A DNA stretch of 64,000 nt, taken from Magicicada septendecula (Eukaryota > Arthropoda > Insecta > Hemiptera > Cicadidae). The DNA is taken from contig CM068373.1 in assembly GCA_034769895.1 (NCBI GenBank), forward strand, positions 438,197,080 to 438,261,079. The letters are read 5' to 3'. The notes beneath the pieces are model-generated. The model was not told the DNA's origin. It did not search any database and saw only the letters and a list, made by a program, of their open reading frames with translations. A program made the translations under genes and the position numbers. Within the stretch, counting starts at the first letter, position 1. Each line of letters begins with the position of its first letter. Positions 1-11,800 of this stretch are shown in pieces.

Positions 1-2
1 AG

Positions 3-826
3 TTTTTAACTGAAAAAGGTCTGCCTAAAAAAGCGATCTTATTAATTGACAATGCGCCTACGCATCCTTGCCAGTTAAAAAGTGGCGATATTGTTGTGCG
101 TTTCCTTCCCCCAAATGTTACCAGTCTAATTCAGCCACTGGATCAGGGCGTAATAGCGACATTTAAACGGCACTACCGTGGGCTATTTTTGAGAACCATC
201 CTGCAAGATAGTGACATGCAAAACAAAAACATGAATGAAGCGCTGAAGGCAGTAAATATGAAACACGTAATTTATTGGTGTGCGCAAGCCTGGGATAATG
301 TGAAAGCAGAAACTCTTCAAAGGTGCTGGAGCAAACTGTATGATGGGCTTGAAGGAGACGACTCAGAAAATTTTGAAAACTTGACAGAAATGGTAAAAAG
401 AATTCCCGGATGCGAAGACATGGATACGTGCGAGGTGGATGAATGGGTTGTCGCGGACAATTCGCAAGAAATCACAGACCAAGAAATTGTAGAAACAGTG
501 TTGCAGTCAAATGCTGACGCGGTCGAAGAGACCGAAGTAGATGACGTGGATGACGGAGTGACAGCTGACGATGGTTTTCGAGCACTAGAGGTAAGCCTAA
601 ATTAAGAATTTGTTATCTTTCAAAAACCTACTGGGTATAGTATAACACAAAAATTACAGTACAGTACATGTGTTGTTGTTAGGTTGCCCTAAGATTTGTT
701 GAACAATGCAGGGAGTCAACGCCGGCTGACGTCCTTCTAATGAAAAGATGGCGGGACATCGCTGCTCGAAACGTTGGGAGGGACGCAAGAAACAAACAGA
801 AATTACTGAGTTTTTTAAATGAGTAG
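3..826 (+). CDS. Tigger/pogo-type DDE transposase, 3' part, two exons
   Basis: This is the C-terminal part of a pogo/Tigger (jerky-like) DDE transposase, which cuts and pastes its own DNA element at TA sites. The frame is open from the window edge (base 3). It shows LLIDNAPTHP and QPLDQGVIATFKRHYR, with exactly 30 residues between the two aspartates, the DD30D spacing of pogo/Tigger. The direct reading ends at 605. A GTAAGC donor at 591 and a TTGTTGTTAG acceptor ending at 682 join in phase to a second exon, 683-826, reading VALRFVEQ...LLSFLNE. This resembles the usual Tigger tail and restores a plausible C-terminus. The N-terminal HTH half lies outside the window. I see no break in the visible part. 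A polyadenylation signal AATAAA lies at 1472-1477. The splice is inferred from sequence only. Confidence 0.85.
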
Positions 827-859
827 TAATTCATATGCTCCAAACTATTAAGTACAGTA

Positions 860-1426
860 CAGTCATCCCCGAGATACGTAACACGCGACTTACGTAAATT
901 CGCAGTTACGTAAAATGAAAATTTCAAAAAATGGAAAAATGTTTGAGTAGAGTAACATACAATTTTACAAAGAATTACTGTACTGTATTCTATTTCAAGC
1001 ATGCAATACTGTACCTTGTAGCGACTGCGTCAATACACTATTCACTCTCACTCTCTCTTTGTAAACAAACACACACACACTCTCTCTTACTTTATTGCTC
1101 TGCTAATCCTTTACTTTTCGGTCTAAGCACGAACGCAAGCGTACCGGGCACTCTTTCTCGGAAACTTCTACTCAGTGAAGGTTGAGCAGCGGAACCGAGC
1201 ACATGTTTATCGCTCGTTTTTCTAGAGGTATTGTTTCACGTCATTAGTGTAGCTTGCCGCGAGTGATTTGTTCGTACTCATGTATGTACGTACATACCCA
1301 TACATATGTCTGTATAATAATAAGTACGTAGGTACACTTAAGCAATGTTCAAATTCGACTTACGTAAAATTAGAGTTACGCAAAAGTCTATGGTCCGCAT
1401 TAATTACGTATCTCGGGGGATGACTG
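860..1426. mobile_element. MITE with pogo-like TIRs, TA target duplication
   Basis: A 567-bp element sits between the Tigger stop codon and its polyadenylation signal. It starts CAGTCATCCCCGAGATACGTAA and ends with the inverted form, with one extra C in the right copy, and is bounded by TA on both sides. Extra GTTACGTAA-type motifs repeat just inside both ends. It has no coding capacity. It is probably a mariner/pogo-type MITE that inserted into the Tigger 3' UTR. The alternative that it is a terminus of the Tigger itself is less likely because a different Tigger-like end follows at 1657. Confidence 0.75.
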
Positions 1427-1586
1427 TATACTGTATATTGATGTACTGTAATCCTAAAAATGTAATTTTGTAATAAAGAACATAAGTGTAGCGTACAAAG
1501 AGATTTTTGAATTCGTTTGACCTTCCAAACCTTTAAAAAATACGCACTGTAATTACAGTACAAAATACTGTAGTATTAGATGTTCA

Positions 1587-1657
1587 TGGCTTAACCGAAA
1601 AAATTGTTATCCGAAACGGCTTCCCCCCCTTTAGTTCGGTTAACCGGGGTTTTACTG
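1587..1657 (+). repeat. 3' terminal inverted repeat region of the Tigger element
   Basis: The sequence ends TTAACCGGGGTTTTACTG followed by TA. This is the inverted form of the CAGTAAAACCCCGG start typical of Tigger elements. Subterminal repeats of the GGTTAACCGAA/GTTATCCGAA type precede it. It follows the transposase and its AATAAA signal, as expected for the element end. The matching 5' end is outside the window. Confidence 0.65.
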
Positions 1658-1664
1658 TATATAT

Positions 1665-4600
1665 TGTAACAAGACGACCTTTCCGTTGGCTGCCTTCTTC
1701 CTTATATCCCAGCGTTAGGTATTCACCTTGTAAGAAGACCTTATATATGACTGTAATCTGATCAAATCCCACTGTTTGGGCTAGCCACTTGGTCACCAGA
1801 CCGCTGTATGCCGGTCGTTACAAAAGAATAAAAATAAAATGGAAAATTCAATAATAATAGAATTTTCAATTAATAAAATAATTTTGTTTATGTTTAAGAG
1901 GTATGTATACAAGATCAATCTGTGTTTTAAAAGATTCTGGTAAAATTTTAGTAACAGGTAGGTATTTATTGACCGTCGAGCACTTCTTGAAGATTTACAC
2001 CAAGTCTGGAGTTAAATATATTAACTCCAGGTAATAATCGATTGGTGACCTTCCTTACTGGTCCAATATCCTGTTCAAAATAGAGTATATTCTTTTCACT
2101 TAATACCTTCAGCCTTATAAATACCCTTAAATTACCCTGTGAAATAAATACAGATACAAAATAATAGAAATATAAAGATTTATTGACAATTTTAGATAAA
2201 TAATCGATATTTTATCGATGGAGAGCAATTATCGACTCTGTCTCAGGAATTATCGATTGTCATACAGAACAAAATTTTATGTTATATTATATTAAAGACA
2301 GGTTCTTTGAGCGATTAAGAATTAATAGTCAGAGAAGGGTGCTGAGAGAGTATAACATTAACAATTAACACATAAATACAATAATTACTATTTAATAGTA
2401 TTTAAATAATTCAAGTTATGATATTAGAATAAATGTTTTGTCGAACCAATGAAGACTGATGTGACGTCAGTAACTATGATGTAGTAGGCAGGTTTCGTTT
2501 TCAAGATGGCCGCTCCTTGGGTTGGTCTCGGCTATTGTATATGCGTCGAGTCAGAAAATTACTATAAAATTACCTTCACCAAGGTCTAAAATGTCCCCGC
2601 ACTGGTGTAATAAGTCTGTTAATCTATTTAGTGTATTCTGGTGAAGTGTTCAGTGTAAACTTGCGTTAGTTAGTTTATTTTCTATTTTGTTCAACTATTA
2701 CGGTTAAGTTTTCAAGTTGCGGTTAGGTTTGTAGAGTAAATCAGTTGTAATATAATGTTTTACTGTTTACTGTTACTCGTATAGTGAAGTTAGAGGTTTG
2801 TTTTCACTATTGTCGTGAATGTTTTTATAGTATTGGTTTCAAAAAGTGTTTAATTTGTCTAACTCTCGTTCACTGATTTCAATGGCTAAAACGTTAGCTT
2901 CATGTTCGACTCGGTTTAAAGAACGTTTTTGTCACACACCTATTCAGCTTGATATTCAACAAAAGACTAATTAACTTGGTCATAAATCTTGCCCAGTTAA
3001 TCCTTGAAAAAGTATTGTTAACATTTTTCGATTTCATACACATTAGAAAATATTACATTATATATGGAATTTTTCTATTTTATTCCTTACTTTTATGAAT
3101 TATTAATCTTATTATTAGTTTAATCATCTTATTCCCTTTAAATTGATGTATTATAGTCCATATCTGTAGACATTTTGTGGAAATTAACAAATTTTGTTCA
3201 CACTTTGGAAATATAGGCTCAAAATTGGATTTCCGTTTTTATATAAAATTCCTTCCATTTTAAATATTATTAATACTATTATAATAAATTTTAATTAGTC
3301 ATATTTCTCTTCCTTTCCTTAAATACATATAAATTACACCTTTGAACTGGTTTTTTGTGTTAATTTGTAGATTTGATATTGCTCTCTAAAATTAATTAAT
3401 TTATATATTTTGACAATTTACAAAATGTTAAGGTATATTTCCTTATTGTCATTTTAATTCATAGGATCATTCCTAGTAGTAGTTAATTGTGTTATCTTAT
3501 ATAAATCTGGGTAGTTTACAGGATTTATTAGTGAATTATACTATTTTATATTGGTTCTCTGATTTCACCAAATGGCCTAGATTTTAGAATTTTATATTTC
3601 TTTCTTTCTCAATAAATTAAACTTGATTCCTCCTCTGACTTTACATAACTACAATTATATGAAAATAACATGATCTATAACTTATTGTTTTGTGTAGTAG
3701 TTAATTAACACTACAGTTATTAAAATAATTAATTATGAACATTGTTTATTAATCTGCACAATTTAACATATTGCAGATACAGCTTAAACATATCTCTTTT
3801 GACTATTTTCAATCTAACATAGCATACCTTTTAGTACATTATTACTGGTATGTAGGTTATTATTTATCAAACATAATTCTTTTTTAAAACACATAACATA
3901 AATCTTATTTTCTAATAAACCTTACAAATACATTTATTTAATACATTGATTTTAGGACTGTGAAATAATAGTCTATCTAAACATGTTACACTTATTCATA
4001 CTATATTAGTACCATTCCTTTTTGGTTTAAATCATTATTATTGTGATTCCCCACATCAGCAAACATTAATTCCCATACTCTATTTATTATCATCCTTTTT
4101 TACAAAGGTCTTTTAAATAAGGATTTACATAAAAATAATAAAATACTGGAAACCTTCCATTTTATTATTTTATCATGCTGGTTATTATTAGACTTTAAAG
4201 TTGTGATATAGCATACTACTAAGTTATAGTATCACCAACTTTAAGTTTATTGCATTTTTTAAAAAACACTTATACAAATTCACTTTCACTGTTGGTTCTG
4301 ATATTCTGAGTCTTATTATCTCAGACCAGACCTTTAGTCATCATGTACCGTTAAGACTAGTTTATTTTCTTTATTACACAATAGCTTTAGCCGGTGCACT
4401 TCTTATAACGCTATAAAACACTTTAGTTTTCTCAATAATTACATTTTTATAAGATTTTGGGGATGTTATACTTTCTTTGACATAGTTTTTGTGGGTTTGG
4501 GATTGATAGTAGTTTATATAATAATAGGTTTTACTACGGTGTTTCTTTCATACTATGTCTTCCTCTCCTCCTGTCTTCCTTCTTGTCCTTCTTCCTATCT

Positions 4601-5099
4601 TCCTTCTGGTATTCATTCTTGTCCCTCTTCTAGTTTTCATTCTTGTCCCTCGTCTAGTCTTCACTCTTCTGTTCTTCTTTCCTCATTCTTGGGAACCAAA
4701 GTACTTGGTGTTATCACGACTGAGGTTTAGTTTGGAGTATTGAATTTCTTCACTGAACTGACTTTATTCTTCTATTTGTTTTTAGAGTATTTTGGTATTC
4801 ACCACTCTTTGAGTGAGTCTCTTTTTTCGGGATATTGTCTTATGTAACTGGTTTACTGCTCTGAGCTTCCTGGGTAACGTACTGGTATTATTTATGAGTT
4901 GATGAGTTGCTTCAATACTTTCTTTGGTTTCTTTTAACAGTGGTTTTGATATATTATGTAGTGAGGATTTTTATCTTATTGTGTTTCATTCCTCTGATTT
5001 ATTTAAATGTCATTTAATATTATTACAACATTTTTTGATGTAACTAAATTTTATCATTTCATATGATTTACAATGTAGTGGATTTTCTGTCACGCTACA
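1665..5099 (-). repeat. 3' LTR of the long-LTR element
   Basis: This copy is nearly identical to 8823-12257 (about four differences in 3435 bp). It is AT-rich. It contains a CRE-type palindrome TGACGTCA at 2462-2469 and a cluster of ATCGAT motifs near 2200-2265, which are possible promoter elements. A pyrimidine-rich stretch near 4555-4700 gives spurious Leu/Ser/Pro-rich reading frames. No gene is supported here. Confidence 0.9.
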
Positions 5100-7433
5100 G
5101 AATGCCCTTCTCCAGAAGGAATTTTTTCAGACTATACTTGCTTTGTCTGAAACAATTGCTTATGATAATTATTCAAAGTTTGTTATTATTTTGGACTTCC
5201 TTCCATTTTAAAATTCTCTTATTTATATCTGAGTTTATATCATTCTCACTTGATCTTCCTTGATAGTAATAGTCTTCTGAGTTTCATATTTATTATTTCA
5301 TTTTTATATTCCTTCTTAGTATTTTCTCCTTGGGATATTTTCTCCCTATCGTTCCCTACTTTGTGAGCTGGTTCAGTTCAGAGAGGCACTGTACGCTACT
5401 TTCCTCTGCTGTCCAATACTTCACACATATTTGAGTACAGAGGCAAATCATCTCTGCTCAAAAAATATATTAATCCTGCTGGAATTATCATCAGACAGAT
5501 TAAAAAAATTATTCAGAATAGTACACATTTGTTACTATTTAAAAATATCTTTGGGATACTTCACTTATTACTTATTATACTTCTCAGAGATTTTAATATT
5601 TCTATCTCAGTTGTTCATCTGACTTATTATCTGGATGTTTCTTTCATTTGATATTATGGTAGGAAGCTCTTCTATTATTACTTTTTATACTTTTATTATC
5701 ATATAAATCTTTTGGTTATAAATTCTTTATTACCTTCTGGTTTTTTCATTATAATCTGCATTATTTGTAGTAGCATATCTTTGTGACATTTTTAGACTGT
5801 TTCTTGGTTCTTAAAATTTCCACTTGTTCTATTTTCTAGAATTTTTTATAATTGTCATTATCATAATTGTCATTTAATTTATAAATCATTTTATATTAAT
5901 TCATTTAATTACATACATTTTTGACATTATTTTCACTTTATTCCGGTCATTGCGATTATACTTGCAAATGCTGGTTTTTTTTATTTATTTCATTATGAGG
6001 TTATATTTTCTCCTCATACCACTTAAAGTTTCATTCTCTCATAATTCCAAAGAAGTTTTTGTACTTTATTTTATTCACTCACTTAAATCGTATTAAAGAA
6101 TTTTTCTTTTTTATTTCCTTCAACAACATTTTACGGAAAGGTTTTTACTCTTCATATTGAACTTAGACATGATTAAACTGTCTAGAATTATTTGTTTTTT
6201 GACCTTAGATGGTTTTATTTCTAAATTCTCTCCTTCTTTATTATTATATTATAGCCATAAAGTTTTTCTTAGATAATCGGTATGTAAGGTGATCTCATTT
6301 ATGTTTAAAATTTTGTTGACTTATTTCAAACTCTTCTTATATTATTCTTCTTTTCAAATAATTTCTTTCAAATAATCTTTTATGTAAGATTGGCTCACAC
6401 CTTTTTAGAATTTTGGGGTTTTTATGTTTTTAAACTTCTTCTCTTCTATTCTAGCCATAAAGTTTTTTCATATTTTCTTGGTATGTAAGGTGAACTTACG
6501 TATTTTTTTAGAATTTAGTTGTATTTATGTTTTTTTAAAATTTCTTTTCTTCTATTCTAGCCATAAAGTTTTTTCATATTTTCCTTGGTATGTAAGGTGA
6601 ACTTACTTATTTTTTGAATTTAGTTGATTTTATGTTTTTTAAAACTTCTTTTCTTCTATTCTAGCCATAAAGTTTTTTCACATTTTCTTGGTATGTAAGG
6701 TGAACTTACGTATTTTTTAGAATTTAGAGGATTTTATGTTTTTTAAAACTTCTTTTCTTCTATTCTAGCCATAAAGTTTTTTCATATTTTCTTGGTATGT
6801 AAGGTGAACTTACTTATTTTTTGAATTTAGTTGTTTTTATGTTTTTTAAAACTTCTTTTCTTCTATTCTAGCCATAAAGTTTTTTCATATTTTCTTGGTA
6901 TGTAAGGTGAACTTACGTATTTTTTTAGAATTTAGTTGTTTTTATGTTTTTTAAAACTTCTTTTCTTCTATTCTAGCCATAAAGTTTTTTCATATTTTCT
7001 TGGTATGTAAGGTGAACTTACTTATTTTTTGAATTTAGTTGATTTTTTTTTTTTTTTTTTTAAACTTCTTCTCTTCTTGTATTACTGCCACATATACTTT
7101 TCATAAATGATTGTAATAGTTTTCATAATTATATGGTAAACATATCATATTAGTTTCATAAATATAGTATGACTCTTTCCTTGTCTTTATTCCAATGTAT
7201 TTCTTATTATTATTTTTCCTTTATACCCAGGTGGATGCTTTTATTTATAGTGCATTGTTGCTCATAGTTCCTTTATAAGGTGCAGTTTCTTAATTAATTT
7301 ATTTCTTAAATTCCCATTTTGGTTCCTTGTCCCTTTTTCTTCTCATTTTTCCTCAGTGGTAATTATTTTCATCTTCTTTGTGGTGGTTTTGCCGTTGTCG
7401 GTTATCATGACATCCATCCCTTTTACCACCTCA
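5100..7433. other. Non-coding interior of the long-LTR element
   Basis: This is very AT-rich, with no reverse transcriptase, RNase H or integrase motif recognised on either strand. It holds the 104-bp tandem array. A purine-rich stretch (minus strand, near 5100-5120) abuts the 3' LTR and may be the polypurine tract. A segment near 5345-5520 resembles 63838-63990 at the far end of the window. Confidence 0.6.
6230..7070. repeat. Tandem array of a ~104-bp unit inside the long-LTR element
   Basis: At least six head-to-tail copies share TTCTATTCTAGCCATAAAG and GGTATGTAAGGTGAACTTAC. The AGCCATAAAG core recurs near 6453, 6559, 6663, 6767, 6870 and 6975 (steps of 103-106 bp). More divergent copies lie near 6252 and 6330. 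The array is in the non-coding part of the interior, between the gag-like ORF and the 3' LTR. It carries no ORF. Confidence 0.85.
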
Positions 7434-8738
7434 TTATGTATTCGTATAGATCCTTATCAGATCCAAACTTTTGCTCCTACGCGCCGGATAGTACCTCGGT
7501 TGGTCCCGTTCTAGGCTCCTCCGCCTTTCTTCGTATCTTCGGTAACTGCTCCCTCTATGGTGGTTGAAACATCGCTGTCTTCCATCTGTGGCCCGTATGA
7601 AGTTCACTCTTGGGCGAGGAAACCTATTATTACTAAAATTACTATTATTGGGACCCACACAATTAGCATTATTATGGTAAGGACTATTACCATAATTGGG
7701 ACTTCTCTGACTATTTACGTTATCAGGGTAGGGATGGTGGTTACCCTGATAACCATTAGAGGGTCGATTCGGGTTTTGTTGGTTGGGACCCGTATTATTA
7801 TTGTCATGGTAATTGGTATTATTTACATCATTATATTGTTTTATATTCCAATATGTCTCTGGTCCATATGCTGTATGACCTGAAAAATATCTGTGATGGT
7901 CTTCATCTGGTTTATCAACTGTTTGCTTCTCTGAATCCCCATAATCTGGTTCATCATCACATATCCATCCGGAAGGTATACATTTTTGTGTAATTGTATA
8001 CTGGAATAGTCCTGGATGGTGCACTAATGGAACACACTCTGGTGATTCACCAGTGCCATTGTCACAGTCTGATAAGATGTTATTTTTCCATCTTTCTGAA
8101 ATATACTGTTTAGTTCCGCACTGGAACTGATCTGGTCCACATGTTGTATTCCGTTTACCTCTGGTCCTTCCCCATTGGTAAACTACTGTCCGTTGGTACA
8201 CTATTTCTGAGATTATTTTTAATCTCCTTCCGTAATTTCTGGAATTCCTGATTTCTTCATGGTCGGTAATTGGAAAATTATTGACATCCATTAAACCATG
8301 GTTCATCATTTCTATTTCTTCCTTAGTTTTCATTAATTTCTTTGGAAACGTTTTCCTCTTCTCCTTTGGCTCCATTTCCATAGCTTTAGTATTTTCTGTA
8401 TTCCCGTCAGTTTTCTTCTCAGGTAATATTATAACTGGATCCTCTGTTTTTTCGTTTGGTACTTCTTCCGGTTCTGGTTGGCTATCATTTTTTATTTCTT
8501 CGGTCTTCTCCTTTCTTAATTCTTCCCTAAATAGTTTACTATCATTCCTACTTTCTGTGACCATATCATCCATTTTCTTGCTTAAACCTTCCATCAAGGA
8601 TTGATTGCATTCATCTATTTTCTTGCTTAAATTTTCCACCAAGGATTGATTTAACCGTTTTTGCTCGTCCATATATTGTTGGCACATTTCTTTTATCTTA
8701 TTCATTATCTCCATTTCTTTTGGTGTAAATTCTGCCAT
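7434..8738 (-). CDS. gag-like ORF with two LDLa-like repeats (retroelement fossil)
   Basis: This is a 434-codon ORF, the only one of size in the long-LTR element, starting about 85 bp inside the 5' LTR. Residues 1-80 are charged and coiled-coil-like, with a repeated SKKIDECNQSL/SKKMDDM block. Residues 80-140 are Glu/Lys/Pro-rich. Residues 200-235 begin CGPDQFQCGTKQYISERW and run into an SDC-DNGTGE-PEC pattern. Residues 242-271 contain QKCIPSGWICDDEPDYGDSE. Both match the LDL-receptor class A repeat pattern, though the second is degenerate. Residues 300-385 are Asn-rich and the tail is Arg-rich. I recognise no capsid homology directly; gag identity is inferred from position and layout. LDLa repeats are normally extracellular calcium-binding modules, so capture from a host gene is the simplest explanation. 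The function in the element is unknown. Confidence 0.7.
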   Translation of the reverse strand: MAEFTPKEMEIMNKIKEMCQQYMDEQKRLNQSLVENLSKKIDECNQSLMEGLSKKMDDMVTESRNDSKLFREELRKEKTEEIKNDSQPEPEEVPNEKTEDPVIILPEKKTDGNTENTKAMEMEPKEKRKTFPKKLMKTKEEIEMMNHGLMDVNNFPITDHEEIRNSRNYGRRLKIISEIVYQRTVVYQWGRTRGKRNTTCGPDQFQCGTKQYISERWKNNILSDCDNGTGESPECVPLVHHPGLFQYTITQKCIPSGWICDDEPDYGDSEKQTVDKPDEDHHRYFSGHTAYGPETYWNIKQYNDVNNTNYHDNNNTGPNQQNPNRPSNGYQGNHHPYPDNVNSQRSPNYGNSPYHNNANCVGPNNSNFSNNRFPRPRVNFIRATDGRQRCFNHHRGSSYRRYEERRRSLERDQPRYYPARRSKSLDLIRIYTNT

Positions 8739-8822
8739 TTTGCTTGTCGTTGTTGCCCTTCTCCTGACTAGATAACCGCTGCCAAGCTTATCTATTCAAG
8801 CCCTCTAAGTTGGACGCCACTT

Positions 8823-11800
8823 TGTAACAAGACGACCTTTCCGTTGGCTGCCTTCTTCCTTATATCCCAGCGTTAGGTATTCACCTTGTAAGAAGACCTT
8901 ATATATGACTGTAATCTGATCAAATCCCACTGTTTGGGCTAGCCACTTGGTCACCAGACCGCTGTATGCCGGTCGTTACAAAAGAATAAAAATAAAAAGG
9001 AAAATTCAATAATAATAGAATTTTCAATTAATAAAATAATTTTGTTTATGTTTAAGAGGTATGTATACAAGATCAATCTGTGTTTTAAAAGATTCTGGTA
9101 AAATTTTAGTAACAGGTAGGTATTTATTGACCGTCGAGCACTTCTTGAAGATTTACACCAAGTCTGGAGTTAAATATATTAACTCCAGGTAATAATCGAT
9201 TGGTGACCTTCCTTACTGGTCCAATATCCTGTTCAAAATAGAGTATATTCTTTTCACTTAATACCTTCAGCCTTATAAATACCCTTAAATTACCCTGTGA
9301 AATAAATACAGATACAAAATAATAGAAATATAAAGATTTATTGACAATTTTAGATAAATAATCGATATTTTATCGATGGAGAGCAATTATCGACTCTGTC
9401 TCAGGAATTATCGATTGTCATACAGAACAAAATTTTATGTTATATTATATTAAAGACAGGTTCTTTGAGCGATTAAGAATTAATAGTCAGAGAAGGGTGC
9501 TGAGAGAGTATAACATTAACAATTAACACATAAATACAATAATTACTATTTAATAGTATTTAAATAATTCAAGTTATGATATTAGAATAAATGTTTTGTC
9601 GAACCAATGAAGACTGATGTGACGTCAGTAACTATGATGTAGTAGGCAGGTTTCGTTTTCAAGATGGCCGCTCCTTGGGTTGGTCTCGGCTATTGTATAT
9701 GCGTCGAGTCAGAAAATTACTATAAAATTACCTTCACCAAGGTCTAAAATGTCCCCACACTGGTGTAATAAGTCTGTTAATCTATTTAGTGTATTCTGGT
9801 GAAGTGTTCAGTGTAAACTTGCGTTAGTTAGTTTATTTTCTATTTTGTTCAACTATTACGGTTAAGTTTTCAAGTTGCGGTTAGGTTTGTAGAGTAAATC
9901 AGTTGTAATATAATGTTTTACTGTTTACTGTTACTCGTATAGTGAAGTTAGAGGTTTGTTTTCACTATTGTCGTGAATGTTTTTATAGTATTGGTTTCAA
10001 AAAGTGTTTAATTTGTCTAACTCTCGTTCACTGATTTCAATGGCTAAAACGTTAGCTTCATGTTCGACTCAGTTTAAAGAACGTTTTTGTCACACACCTA
10101 TTCAGCTTGATATTCAACAAAAGACTAATTAACTTGGTCATAAATCTTGCCCAGTTAATCCTTGAAAAAGTATTGTTAACATTTTTCGATTTCATACACA
10201 TTAGAAAATATTACATTATATATGGAATTTTTCTATTTTATTCCTTACTTTTATGAATTATTAATCTTATTATTAGTTTAATCATCTTATTCCCTTTAAA
10301 TTGATGTATTATAGTCCATATCTGTAGACATTTTGTGGAAATTAACAAATTTTGTTCACACTTTGGAAATATAGGCTCAAAATTGGATTTCCGTTTTTAT
10401 ATAAAATTCCTTCCATTTTAAATATTATTAATACTATTATAATAAATTTTAATTAGTCATATTTCTCTTCCTTTCCTTAAATACATATAAATTACACCTT
10501 TGAACTGGTTTTTTGTGTTAATTTGTAGATTTGATATTGCTCTCTAAAATTAATTAATTTATATATTTTGACAATTTACAAAATGTTAAGGTATATTTCC
10601 TTATTGTCATTTTAATTCATAGGATCATTCCTAGTAGTAGTTAATTGTGTTATCTTATATAAATCTGGGTAGTTTACAGGATTTATTAGTGAATTATACT
10701 ATTTTATATTGGTTCTCTGATTTCACCAAATGGCCTAGATTTTAGAATTTTATATTTCTTTCTTTCTCAATAAATTAAACTTGATTCCTCCTCTGACTTT
10801 ACATAACTACAATTATATGAAAATAACATGATCTATAACTTATTGTTTTGTGTAGTAGTTAATTAACACTACAGTTATTAAAATAATTAATTATGAACAT
10901 TGTTTATTAATCTGCACAATTTAACATATTGCAGATACAGCTTAAACATATCTCTTTTGACTATTTTCAATCTAACATAGCATACCTTTTAGTACATTAT
11001 TACTGGTATGTAGGTTATTATTTATCAAACATAATTCTTTTTTAAAACACATAACATAAATCTTATTTTCTAATAAACCTTACAAATACATTTATTTAAT
11101 ACATTGATTTTAGGACTGTGAAATAATAGTCTATCTAAACATGTTACACTTATTCATACTATATTAGTACCATTCCTTTTTGGTTTAAATCATTATTATT
11201 GTGATTCCCCACATCAGCAAACATTAATTCCCATACTCTATTTATTATCATCCTTTTTTACAAAGGTCTTTTAAATAAGGATTTACATAAAAATAATAAA
11301 ATACTGGAAACCTTCCATTTTATTATTTTATCATGCTGGTTATTATTAGACTTTAAAGTTGTGATATAGCATACTACTAAGTTATAGTATCACCAACTTT
11401 AAGTTTATTGCATTTTTTAAAAAACACTTATACAAATTCACTTTCACTGTTGGTTCTGATATTCTGAGTCTTATTATCTCAGACCAGACCTTTAGTCATC
11501 ATGTACCGTTAAGACTAGTTTATTTTCTTTATTACACAATAGCTTTAGCCGGTGCACTTCTTATAACGCTATAAAACACTTTAGTTTTCTCAATAATTAC
11601 ATTTTTATAAGATTTTGGGGATGTTATACTTTCTTTGACATAGTTTTTGTGGGTTTGGGATTGATAGTAGTTTATATAATAATAGGTTTTACTATGGTGT
11701 TTCTTTCATACTATGTCTTCCTCTCCTCCTGTCTTCCTTCTTGTCCTTCTTCCTATCTTCCTTCTGGTATTCATTCTTGTCCCTCTTCTAGTTTTCATTC

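Noticed and set aside
860-1426. Reading the CAGTCATCCCC repeats as the Tigger element's own ends
   Set aside because: Both inverted copies lie downstream of the transposase and before the polyadenylation signal, and a separate Tigger-like end follows at 1657.
4491-4743. Leu/Ser/Pro-rich reading frames in the LTR, also at 11649-11901
   Set aside because: They come from a pyrimidine-rich tract, overlap in two frames, and occur only because the LTR is duplicated; no domain or codon signal.
6230-7070. Possible CRISPR-like array
   Set aside because: Units are contiguous 104-bp repeats without unique spacers, in a eukaryotic retroelement.
7557-8604. Plus-strand frames opposite the gag-like ORF
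   Set aside because: Antisense shadows of the minus-strand ORF, hydrophobic because the sense strand is Asn/Lys/Glu-rich.
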